Shown one piece after another: positions 45,078 to 53,649 of a stretch of 64,000 nt of DNA. Source of the DNA: an uncultured Christensenella sp. (GTDB lineage: Bacteria; Bacillota; Clostridia; Christensenellales; Pumilibacteraceae); assembly GCA_910579205.1 (NCBI GenBank), contig CAJTTD010000002.1:1-64000 (forward strand), given 5' to 3'. Each line of letters starts with the position of its first letter. Positions within the stretch are counted from its first letter, which is position 1. The notes below the pieces were generated by a model that worked only from the letters and a program-made list of their open reading frames with translations, did not search any database and was not told the DNA's origin. A program made the translations under genes and the position numbers.

Positions 45078-46181
45078 ATGAAAAATTTTCAAAAAGGACT
45101 GTCTATCATTATGGCATTGAGTGTGGCAAGCGCAGTTATCGGTTGCGTTAAACCGAACAACGACGGCGGCGTCGTAGACGAACGCGAGGATTGGCAGAAG
45201 ATCGAACAAGACGATCGGCTCATCGAACGACCGCTCGCTGAAAACGAGACCATGCAAGAAATGCTGCGCGACTTGAATTTTTCGCGCGGGCTTGCCGTTT
45301 CCAAATTTCATGCCAACACATCGGGCGGTATCCCCGCGGGTAAGCTGGACTTCGACGGCAAAAGCGCGGCGGGCGATCCCATTTGGAGCATGGGGCAGTG
45401 GGGTTGCACGATCTCGCTCATGGATGCCGACTTGACTCGCGACGGCTCGAAATTGAGCTATTACGACGGCTCTAAGCTCTATGCGTTCGACGCCGCAAAA
45501 ACTGGCAACATTTCGCTCGCTATAAAGGGCAGCTTGGAATACGGAAAGGACGAAAACGGACAATACCGCGATAGATTGCAAGCTACCGAAAACTGGCCTC
45601 ACAATATCATAGGACAAGATTTTCCCGAAGAGCTTGGGGCGGTCAAGGATGCGGAGCGGATCATGTGGGAGTGCGAGTATACAGTTACGCAGTGCGACAG
45701 ACTGACCGAATATCCGTTGACCGATCTGCATGCGGCGCAGTTCCAGTGGTTCGTGGCTATGCATAACAACAATCCGGAAAGCGAAAGCTATCGCCAGTCG
45801 ATGTGGTTTGGATTTTCTATGTTCGACACGCGCGCCATAGGCTCTTGCCCTGCGGGCATGGCTGCGTTCGACGGCGGCAAGGAAGACAACACGGGCATGT
45901 TCATTTATATGTTCTCGCTTGCGCAAGCGGACGACACGCTCGAATGGAACGTTGTGGACAAGCCGTCCTCGGTGGTGGGTCAAAAGAGGACCGTTAAGGT
46001 GGACGTGCTTCCGTTTATCAAGGCGGGCGTGCAGTCCGCGCAGAAAAAGGGCGCGCTCAAAGGCGCGAAATGGGAAGACATGGTTTTCGGCTCTACCAAT
46101 ATCGGCTGGGAGATCCCCGGAAGCTACGATGTAAACGTCGATATCCACGCCATGAACATGTACAAAGTATTTAAAAAATAA
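45078..46181 (+). CDS. Lipoprotein, copy 3 of the QW/WF family
   Basis: This encodes 367 residues with lipobox VIGC (Cys23) and a short acidic spacer. Conserved family motifs in order are MLRDLNFSRGLAV, IWSMGQWG, TGNISLAI, NWPHNIIGQ, LHAAQFQWFVAM, SMWFGFSMFDTR, FDGGKEDNTGMFIYMF and NIGWEIPGSYDV. In the WPH..I.Q motif the usual Glu is Gly here (IIGQ), and RYP after the FD.R motif is missing, so it may differ in ligand or activity. It starts 16 bases after copy 2. Confidence 0.82.
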   Translation: MKNFQKGLSIIMALSVASAVIGCVKPNNDGGVVDEREDWQKIEQDDRLIERPLAENETMQEMLRDLNFSRGLAVSKFHANTSGGIPAGKLDFDGKSAAGDPIWSMGQWGCTISLMDADLTRDGSKLSYYDGSKLYAFDAAKTGNISLAIKGSLEYGKDENGQYRDRLQATENWPHNIIGQDFPEELGAVKDAERIMWECEYTVTQCDRLTEYPLTDLHAAQFQWFVAMHNNNPESESYRQSMWFGFSMFDTRAIGSCPAGMAAFDGGKEDNTGMFIYMFSLAQADDTLEWNVVDKPSSVVGQKRTVKVDVLPFIKAGVQSAQKKGALKGAKWEDMVFGSTNIGWEIPGSYDVNVDIHAMNMYKVFKK

Positions 46182-46252
46182 ACATAGCCGTTTCGGACGG
46201 CAAAAACAAATTCGATAAAAAGGCTAAAAGCCAAAAAAAATAGGAGGTAATT

Positions 46253-48877
46253 ATGAACAAAAAAGCAACGTCGGGTATCATAGCAGTGGCACTCGCTTGC
46301 TCTCTTACGGCGGGCGGGTACTCGCTATTCGCCGCCGACGCAGAAGTGGTCGGCAGTAACGCGTATGAATGGGGTACGATGAATACTACCGCCAAATATT
46401 CGGCGGACGGCTTTGTGGAAGTCGGCGGTGCGGGCTGGGGCTCTCGCGCTTGGTATAAAGACAAAGTCAAATTAGACGGTCTTTCCGTACAGATGAATGT
46501 TTCGGGTTTTGCTGATAACTCGTTCGGCGGATTTTGGTTTGCCAATGACGGAAACGGATATTTCGGCGATCAATCACCGATCACTTTCTCTCATTGGCAA
46601 AATCGAGAAAATTGGGGTACAAACCGTTTTTCGGTAGCGTCAAACCATGATTCGAACGGACCGCAACTCATTTATCAAGATGCCGAATGTACACAAGCGG
46701 GTTTCGGTTACAATGAATTAACGTTTAATATGATAATGACGATTGTTCCCGAAACGCATTATACTATCACGTTCGAGAGCTACAGCGAAACGGCTTACAA
46801 AGTCAGGATAGCTCTTTCCGATGAAAACGTATTGCATGATTCTCACCCGAACTACGGCACGGAAGAGGGTAGCTATTATTGCGACGGCTACATCAAAAAA
46901 GAAACGATAGCTCCCGTGCTGGACGAAAACGGTTGTACGACGATCGGCTTCTCTGTTCCCAACGATTCCGGCAGATTTAATGTAAAATTGTCCGACGACA
47001 ATATCCGCGCGTATCAGACCGAGAAGGTAGCGCCCGCGCTGGAAAAGGTAACGGCATACGAGGACGCCGAGATAACCGACGAAGCGAGCTTTACTTCGGC
47101 GATGGAAAAGCGCGCAGCCGCGCTCGTTGCGGTAAACGAACTTAAAGCGCGCGAAAAAGCGGAACTTACCGAGCGCGTTACGGCGGTAGACGCAGGCTAT
47201 AAGACCAATGCCACCGTACAGACGGTGATCACGGGCTTGGTGCAGGACAAGATCGACGAAGCGAAAACTGCGTTTGACGGTATCTTTGCCGACGAAAGCA
47301 TACTTTCCGAGTCAAGCGTAAATGCGGCAAACGATAAAGTTAAGGCTGCCAAAGACGAATATGCCGATAAAAAGGCGATGATATCCGACGATAATGCGGC
47401 TACTATCGAAGAAGGTATAGGCGCGATCGAATATGCTTCGAAAAAGCTTTCGGTGCTCGCATGGATCGTATCCTACGAAACTTCGATCGAGGATCTCGAC
47501 ATTGCTTCCGAGACGATAGGCGCGGATATCGCGGCGGTCAAAGCTGTAAAAGCGGCGTTTGCGGGAAGCCAAGTCGAAACGACGCTCAACGCGCTCGCCG
47601 AGGCGGACAAAACGTCGTACACGAGCAGAATATCGGCGGCGGACGCCGCGCTTTCCGGAAAGGAAGAGAGCGCGTCCGAAGCCGTAAAGACGGCGTACGT
47701 CGTAGCGTTCGAAGAGTCGCTCGAGGACCTTTCGACTTACTCCAAGATCTATGCTGCTTTCGAACAGAAAGATATTTTGGAATCGAGCATCACGCTTACG
47801 GCAGACGACGGCGAGCTTTACACCCGTTATAACGCGGGCGTGGATAAGCTTTACACCGCGCTCGAAACGTTTGTAACCGATGCTATCCATTCCGTTTCCG
47901 CCGCGCTCGACGGCAAATTCGCAACGCTTGCGTCTTTCGATACCGTGCGTTCGGACTATAGAGCGATCACTCTAGAATTACTGGGCGAAGACCGCGCGGC
48001 TACCGCAACTATCACGGAGGCATACAACGCCCTCGGCGATAAATTGAAGGCGAACGTTTGGTATGATTTTGCTCAGACGGGCTTGTCGAAAGTGGAGCAG
48101 AACGACAAGGGGATATATTTCGAACAACCCGCACCAGCATTCCCCGCGCGTATCAACTACAACAAGAAACTCGATCTGACGAAGGGTACCGAAGTCGTAG
48201 TAGAGCTTACGAACATGGCTTATTACAACGGCGATACGACGGAGGACGGAGCGTCCAAAGGCGCAAACAACCTTTCGATCAATTTCAGCAACGAGCCCAA
48301 CTCCTATAAGTCGATGTCGAGCGGCATCAACATCATTGTCTGGCTTTTCGAGGTCGAAAGCAATGTGCAGGTAATGAGCCCCACCGACAACATTATGGTA
48401 AACGGCGTTATCGCGACGCCGCTCGATGGCGGAAAACTGACGATAAGCGTCAAGCACGGTATTTACGAGGATTTCGTTTCCGAAGAAAGCTATCCCGCTT
48501 ATATCATTAACGTCAACGGCGTAGAGCTTGTTCTTTCGGACGAGATCGCCGAGATGAACGGCGTAAACGTCAACGACGAAGTGTACTTCTCCATGGGTTC
48601 GTTTGCCGATTATAAGGGCGATCCCAACTGCTTTACGCTCGTAAGTATAGACGATCAATCGTTTGCAGCGAAAGACGTAGATCCCGACCCCGATACCGAT
48701 CCCGATACGGACACCGATCCCGATACGGAGACCAAGCCCGCCAAAAAGAATAATGTTGGCTTGATAGTAGGTCTCAGCGTAGCGGGCGGCGTCATAGTGC
48801 TCGGCGGCGGCGCGGCGGCTGTCGTGTACGTTTTGAAAAAGAAAAAGAACACGGCAAATAAAGACAGCGAAAAATAA
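46253..48877 (+). CDS. Membrane-anchored surface protein with long helical spacer
   Basis: This encodes 874 residues. It has a signal peptide (about 1-28, ends FAADA), an N-terminal beta domain (about 30-265, rich in Trp and Gly: GAGWGSRAWYKDKV), then about 330 residues of alpha-helical FIVAR-like spacer rich in Ala, Glu and Lys, then a second beta domain (about 600-805: WYDFAQTGLSKVEQNDKGIY), a DPDTDTDPDTE linker, a membrane helix (GLIVGLSVAGGVIVLGGG...) and a KKKK tail. No enzyme motif is seen. Both beta domains could be carbohydrate-binding. The ribosome site is AGGAGG. It shares the operon with the sugar importer. Confidence 0.82.
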   Translation: MNKKATSGIIAVALACSLTAGGYSLFAADAEVVGSNAYEWGTMNTTAKYSADGFVEVGGAGWGSRAWYKDKVKLDGLSVQMNVSGFADNSFGGFWFANDGNGYFGDQSPITFSHWQNRENWGTNRFSVASNHDSNGPQLIYQDAECTQAGFGYNELTFNMIMTIVPETHYTITFESYSETAYKVRIALSDENVLHDSHPNYGTEEGSYYCDGYIKKETIAPVLDENGCTTIGFSVPNDSGRFNVKLSDDNIRAYQTEKVAPALEKVTAYEDAEITDEASFTSAMEKRAAALVAVNELKAREKAELTERVTAVDAGYKTNATVQTVITGLVQDKIDEAKTAFDGIFADESILSESSVNAANDKVKAAKDEYADKKAMISDDNAATIEEGIGAIEYASKKLSVLAWIVSYETSIEDLDIASETIGADIAAVKAVKAAFAGSQVETTLNALAEADKTSYTSRISAADAALSGKEESASEAVKTAYVVAFEESLEDLSTYSKIYAAFEQKDILESSITLTADDGELYTRYNAGVDKLYTALETFVTDAIHSVSAALDGKFATLASFDTVRSDYRAITLELLGEDRAATATITEAYNALGDKLKANVWYDFAQTGLSKVEQNDKGIYFEQPAPAFPARINYNKKLDLTKGTEVVVELTNMAYYNGDTTEDGASKGANNLSINFSNEPNSYKSMSSGINIIVWLFEVESNVQVMSPTDNIMVNGVIATPLDGGKLTISVKHGIYEDFVSEESYPAYIINVNGVELVLSDEIAEMNGVNVNDEVYFSMGSFADYKGDPNCFTLVSIDDQSFAAKDVDPDPDTDPDTDTDPDTETKPAKKNNVGLIVGLSVAGGVIVLGGGAAAVVYVLKKKKNTANKDSEK

Positions 48878-48907
48878 TCTATAATTCTACGATCGAAAAA
48901 GGAACGA

Positions 48908-48939
48908 GGAAGGGAGACGTATCGTTCTCCCTTCTTTTT
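48908..48939 (+). terminator. Terminator inside the glycan operon
   Basis: GAAGGGAGA pairs perfectly with TCTCCCTTC across an 8-base loop and is followed by TTTTT. It lies between the surface-anchored protein and the GH65 gene. No consensus promoter is seen after it, so it may attenuate the enzymes relative to the importer and binding genes. Confidence 0.85.
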
Positions 48940-48957
48940 CCCAAAAAGGAACACGCC

Positions 48958-51213
48958 ATGAATATAGACAGACACGGGAATTTTTGCGAAAACGAATACG
49001 ACGCAAGCAAAGAGCCGATAGCCGCCGCGCTTTTCACGACGGGCAACGGTTATATGGGAATTCGCGGCAGCTTTGAGGAGTTTGGATCTCTTAGAGTGCA
49101 AGGCGCGTTCGTGCGCGGTTTCATTGATGAAATATATGAGATATGCGAGCCGTTTGCGGGCAACGAGTACATGAAAAAGTACTATCTCGACGAGGAAAAA
49201 CTCAAATCGTTCGAGAAGCAAGACAGCTGCGTCAACATGCACGACTTTCTGTTCGTTAGGATAGAGATCGGCGGCAGGACCTTTTACCCGTGGGATGGAA
49301 AGCTCCTTTCCTACGAACGCTCTCTCGATCCAAAGCGCGCAGCGCTCACGCGCCGCGTGGTTTGGAACGACGGAGAGGGAAGAAAGACCGAGATCGTATT
49401 CGAACGCTTTGCGTCCTTCGAATGCCGTCATCTCTACTGTCAGCGCATTACCGTAACGCCCGTAAATCACTCCGAAAAGGTGCGCATCCTTTCGGGCGTG
49501 GACAGTCTGCGCAAAACGGGCGGGCAAGTGATAACCGCGGTTGACGAAAACATTATAAGCGACAGCCGTATCGACCACGCGTTTCACGCCGTCAACAAAT
49601 ACAAATTTTCGGCGCGCTATCTCATAGACCACGCGCTTCCGCTCGGCGAACTTTCTGTCTTTGAAGAAAACGGCGTTTCGGGAATAGCGTGCGACTGTGC
49701 GCCCGCCGCGAGTTACACGCTTGAAAAGTTCACGTACATCGTAACATCGCGCGATACGCAAGCTCCGCTTTCCGAATTTGCCGAGAACTTGAGAGGACAA
49801 TACGGCGGAACGTTTGACGAGCGGCAAAAGGCGCACGAAGAAGCATACGCCGCGTATTTTGCGCCTATGGACGTCAAGATCGACGGCGACGCGGAGGCGG
49901 ACGGATATTTGAGACTTGCGAGCTATCATACGGCTATCTCGGCGTGCAGAGAGGACAGCGTTCACGGCGTAGCGGCAAAGGGTCTTACGGGCGAGCGGTA
50001 CAATCAATTCGTTTGGTGGGATTGCGAAATACACCAGCTTCCGTTCTTTATTGCTACCGCGCCCCAAACGGCTAAGCAGCTGCTTTTATACCGTTACAAT
50101 ATGCTTGCGGCTTCGAGGAAAAACGCCGAAAAAGCGGGGTATCGCGGCGCGAAATACGCGTTCTGCTCTTCGGTCGAAGGGGACGAGCGCGTATGGGTAT
50201 ACGCCCGTCATCCGTTTATGCAAGTGCATATAAATTCGGACATCCCTTACGGTATTTTCAATTATTACGACTGGACGGGCGACGCGGAGTTCATGCGCGA
50301 CTACGGGTTCGAGATCGTGGAAGAGTGCTTGCGCTTTTGGTGCGACAGAGCGGCGAAAAAGGGCGATCGCTACGAGATATTGCGCGTTACGGGCACGGAC
50401 GAACATCATCCTTACGTCGATAACGACGCGTATACCAACTACAGCGTGCAGTACATCTTCGCGCGGTATCTGTCGCTTTCCAAAGAGCTTTCCCGTTCCG
50501 TTGCCGAGGACGACCGCGCGCTGTTCGAGGAAATAGCGAGCAAGCTGTATCTGCCCAAGGAAACAAACGGATTGATCCCGCAGTTCGACGGATACTTTTC
50601 GCTCTCGCGTTCGCTCGAAGAGGCGGGCGGCAGTTCGTTGAAGCAATTCCAGATGAAAAAGAGCGGGCTTTATCACAAGAGCCAGATAATTAAACAGCCC
50701 GACGTCGCGCTTTTGTACACGCTTGCCGATGTGGGGCTGGACACAAAATTCTACGCGCAAAATTGGGATTATTACGAGCATATGTGCGAGACGAGCAGCT
50801 CTCTGACATTCCCCGTTCACGCTATCGCTTCGGCGGATAACGGCAGAGCGTATTCTTTCTACCGATACTTCATGCAGACGGTAAAGATGGACGTCGACGA
50901 CATTCACGAAGTGGCGTGGCAAGGCGTACACAGCGGTTGTTTGGCGGGCGGGTATTTGTCCGTTCTGCGCGGCGTTTTCGGCGTGCGCGCCAAGACAGAC
51001 GGCTTGCATGTTTTTCCCAATCCCGTGCCGTTTTGGAAAAAAACGACGCTCACGCTCTTTTATCGCGGCAGAAAGATACGCCTTACGCTTTCGGGAGAAA
51101 AGCTTACGGCGGAGCTTTTGAGCGGCGCGCCTTGTAAGATAAACTTGGAAGGACAAGTGTTTACTCTGAGCGGTAAAACGGTCAAAAAAATAAAAGGAGA
51201 TATCCATGAATAG
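48958..51213 (+). CDS. GH65 inverting disaccharide phosphorylase (possible glucosyl-rhamnose phosphorylase)
   Basis: This encodes 751 residues without signal peptide. Family GH65 enzymes split alpha-glucosyl disaccharides with phosphate and release beta-glucose 1-phosphate. The N-terminal beta-sandwich (FTTGNGYMGIRGSF) and the (alpha/alpha)6 barrel are complete. The catalytic acid is Glu482 in TGTDEHHPYVDNDAYTN, preceded by the WWDCEIHQLPFF substrate motif. KQPDVALLYTL and HAIASA match the phosphate region. With a GH78 rhamnosidase and a beta-phosphoglucomutase in the operon, glucosyl-rhamnose phosphorolysis (activity known from a Clostridium GH65) is the best guess; kojibiose- or nigerose-type specificity cannot be excluded. 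Confidence 0.88.
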   Translation: MNIDRHGNFCENEYDASKEPIAAALFTTGNGYMGIRGSFEEFGSLRVQGAFVRGFIDEIYEICEPFAGNEYMKKYYLDEEKLKSFEKQDSCVNMHDFLFVRIEIGGRTFYPWDGKLLSYERSLDPKRAALTRRVVWNDGEGRKTEIVFERFASFECRHLYCQRITVTPVNHSEKVRILSGVDSLRKTGGQVITAVDENIISDSRIDHAFHAVNKYKFSARYLIDHALPLGELSVFEENGVSGIACDCAPAASYTLEKFTYIVTSRDTQAPLSEFAENLRGQYGGTFDERQKAHEEAYAAYFAPMDVKIDGDAEADGYLRLASYHTAISACREDSVHGVAAKGLTGERYNQFVWWDCEIHQLPFFIATAPQTAKQLLLYRYNMLAASRKNAEKAGYRGAKYAFCSSVEGDERVWVYARHPFMQVHINSDIPYGIFNYYDWTGDAEFMRDYGFEIVEECLRFWCDRAAKKGDRYEILRVTGTDEHHPYVDNDAYTNYSVQYIFARYLSLSKELSRSVAEDDRALFEEIASKLYLPKETNGLIPQFDGYFSLSRSLEEAGGSSLKQFQMKKSGLYHKSQIIKQPDVALLYTLADVGLDTKFYAQNWDYYEHMCETSSSLTFPVHAIASADNGRAYSFYRYFMQTVKMDVDDIHEVAWQGVHSGCLAGGYLSVLRGVFGVRAKTDGLHVFPNPVPFWKKTTLTLFYRGRKIRLTLSGEKLTAELLSGAPCKINLEGQVFTLSGKTVKKIKGDIHE

Positions 51214-52492
51214 AAAGAAAATGTTTGCATCGGTCGCTTGCGCGTTTTTCGCGGCGACGGCGCTTGTCGGTTGCGGCGGCGGAAAAAAACCGGAGGATAC
51301 GATGAAAGACGATCTTATCAGAAATTTTTGGGAAAGCGACACCATGTACGACGAAACGGTCATTCTTGTCGCGCCCATGGACGAAGACGGAAATATAACC
51401 GCCATGCCTTCGGGGCGGTTGCTGTTCGAGGCGGACGAGATAATCTCCGTCAAGCAGTATTTCCACGCCGAACATTCGGGCGAGGTCGAATACAAGCAAG
51501 GCGTCGATTTCGAATACACGGACGGAACGATAACAGCTACGGGAACGATAGAAGAGGATATCGACGGCAAAAAGACGGAAGTAAATACTTCAATGCCGTA
51601 TATAACCGAACGGCAGTATCTCGGTAAAGACGTTTTCCCCGGCTGCTCCACTACTGTTACCGGCATACCTTCCGCCGACGGGAATTGGGATATCCCGTAC
51701 ACCGAGAGCTATCAGATCGTACAGCTGCAAATTTCGGTAACCTACAAGCACAGTGCGAAATGGACGAAGAACGTTCCCGCATATATGGGCGATAAGCTTC
51801 CCAACGTGATTTCTAAGTTGAAAAGTAAACAGCATACCGACATCCTCGTGTTCGGCGACAGTATATCCACGGGCGCAAATTCGAGCAGCGTTCTCAAGAT
51901 CCATCCCAACCTCCCCGCATGGTACGAGCTTATGGAAACGGAGCTTGAAAGGGCATACGGCGCAGATATCACGCTCACTAACAAGTCGATGGGCGGATGG
52001 ACGAGCATGCAAGCGGTGAGCGAAAATCCCTCCGACGGCTGGGTGGGCGGCGAGCTTGTAAAGCAAAAGGGGTTGCCCGCGCTTTTGCGTGAGGAAATGA
52101 CCGACTATTCGCCCGATCTTGCGATAATCGCTTTCGGCATGAACGACGCCACGCTAAACGTGGGACTCAATAACTACGCCAACAACATCCGCAAGGTGAT
52201 AGACTCCATTCGGGCGCGTAACGCCGATTGCGATATTATTCTTGTCGGCACGATGCTCGCCAATCCGCAAGCCAAGAATCAATGCAAAAATCAATCCGAA
52301 TACTCGGCGCTCAATTTAAAGATAGCGGAGCAGTACGAAAACATAGCTTGCGTAGATGTGGGCGCTATGCACAAAGATATTCTCGACAGCGGTAAAAAGT
52401 ACATGGATATGACGGGCAATAACGTAAATCATCCCAACGATTTCATGGCGCGCATTTACAGCATGAATCTACTTTCTTTATTGGTGGAATAA
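51206..52492 (+). CDS. SGNH/GDSL hydrolase lipoprotein (probable glycan esterase)
   Basis: This encodes 428 residues. Signal peptide and lipobox end at Cys23 (ALVGC). After an N-terminal beta-sandwich of about 160 residues comes the SGNH hydrolase fold: block I FGDSIS with Ser219, block II NKSMGGW, block III FGMNDA, and block V NVNHPNDF with His409. Such proteins commonly remove acetyl groups from polysaccharides or oligosaccharides. It would act outside the cell before import. The start lies inside the last codons of GH65 (8-bp overlap) with a strong AAAGGAG site, so the two are translated together. Confidence 0.88.
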   Translation: MNRKKMFASVACAFFAATALVGCGGGKKPEDTMKDDLIRNFWESDTMYDETVILVAPMDEDGNITAMPSGRLLFEADEIISVKQYFHAEHSGEVEYKQGVDFEYTDGTITATGTIEEDIDGKKTEVNTSMPYITERQYLGKDVFPGCSTTVTGIPSADGNWDIPYTESYQIVQLQISVTYKHSAKWTKNVPAYMGDKLPNVISKLKSKQHTDILVFGDSISTGANSSSVLKIHPNLPAWYELMETELERAYGADITLTNKSMGGWTSMQAVSENPSDGWVGGELVKQKGLPALLREEMTDYSPDLAIIAFGMNDATLNVGLNNYANNIRKVIDSIRARNADCDIILVGTMLANPQAKNQCKNQSEYSALNLKIAEQYENIACVDVGAMHKDILDSGKKYMDMTGNNVNHPNDFMARIYSMNLLSLLVE

Positions 52493-52493
52493 A

Positions 52494-53612
52494 ATGAAAA
52501 AAATTCTTTCGCTATTATGCTGTGTGCCGTTTTTGTTTTCGATCGCAGCGTGCGCGCCTTTGCCGTCCGACGACGGCGATATAGACGAACCTCCCGCCAT
52601 TGTCGATCCCGAGCCCGATCCCGAGCCTAAGCCCGACCCGAAACCAGATCCCAAGCCCGATCCCGAACCGGACCTCGATCCTATAGTAAAGGAACATAAT
52701 TACTTAAAGGATACGCTGTTCACCGACGGTTTTCGTCTGTCCAAGCTCGACGAGGGCGCGCCCGACTACCATACAAAACCGCTCGTAACGGCAAACAGCG
52801 GTGCTGCGCCCACGTGGACGATAGCGCAATGGTCGAGCAAATACGACCTTATGGAAGGTACGCGCGCGAGCAGATTCGGAGAATACACCTTTACATACGA
52901 TAAAACTACGCCCGCCGCAAAATCCGTTTCCGTAAACACCAAAACGGGCGACTTGACGATAACGCTCAACGCCGAAGTCGAATACGAAAACGACCGAGTG
53001 GAAAATCAGCCGTGGCCGTGCGTGCTCATGGAGCAGAGCTGGTACGGCGACGAGCTTATCCGCATTGCCGATATGCAAAGCCTTACCATGCGCATGGATT
53101 ATAAGATTACAAAGCTCGAAGACAAAATGCACGGCGCAGTCAATGCGGGGCTGCACTGCGCGCAAGCGGTTTGGTATGTTACTTTGCAAAACCGCAACTA
53201 CGACAGCCCCGATTACGGCAAATACATATGGTTCGGCATTCTGCTTTACGACAATCGTCTTGCGGGAACGGTGAGCGACCTTTTTGCCGCAGAGGACGGC
53301 GGTAAGGAAGAGAATACGGGCGCGTTCATCTATCAGCCGTCATCGTCGGAATGGTCGGAAACGGGACTTGTGCCCGACGTAGAGCAAGCTACGGAGCTGC
53401 GCTTCGATCTTTTGAAAGCGGCAAGATCGGCTTACGATCTCGCCATCGAGCGCAACTATCTCGGAAGCACTAAGTTCGATGATCTATATATCGGTTCTAC
53501 CAATTTCGGATTCGAGGTTACCGGTACTTATAATGTTTCCGCCGATTTTTCCAACCTCGGCATTATTTGGGAAGAAAAAGCAAACAAGCCGCCCGCGCAG
53601 AATAAAGGATAG
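52494..53612 (+). CDS. Lipoprotein, copy 4 of the QW/WF family
   Basis: This encodes 372 residues. Lipobox AAC (Cys20) is followed by a long PEPDPEPKPDPKPDP linker that lifts the domain from the membrane. Family motifs are LFTDGFRLSKL, TWTIAQWS, KTGDLTITL, PWPCVLMEQS, HCAQAVWYVTL, YIWFGILLYDNR, DGGKEENTGAFIY and NFGFEVTGTYNV. The His of the WPH motif is Cys here. It starts 1 base after the SGNH gene's stop, with GGTGGA as ribosome site. Confidence 0.82.
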   Translation: MKKILSLLCCVPFLFSIAACAPLPSDDGDIDEPPAIVDPEPDPEPKPDPKPDPKPDPEPDLDPIVKEHNYLKDTLFTDGFRLSKLDEGAPDYHTKPLVTANSGAAPTWTIAQWSSKYDLMEGTRASRFGEYTFTYDKTTPAAKSVSVNTKTGDLTITLNAEVEYENDRVENQPWPCVLMEQSWYGDELIRIADMQSLTMRMDYKITKLEDKMHGAVNAGLHCAQAVWYVTLQNRNYDSPDYGKYIWFGILLYDNRLAGTVSDLFAAEDGGKEENTGAFIYQPSSSEWSETGLVPDVEQATELRFDLLKAARSAYDLAIERNYLGSTKFDDLYIGSTNFGFEVTGTYNVSADFSNLGIIWEEKANKPPAQNKG

Positions 53613-53649
53613 AGGCGGCGCGTCGCAAACGACTTAACGGTGGTATACG

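Noticed and set aside
48655..51702. Two leftward frames of 470 and 538 codons opposite GH65 and the SGNH gene
   Set aside because: Antisense shadows; the forward genes have strong motifs and ribosome sites.
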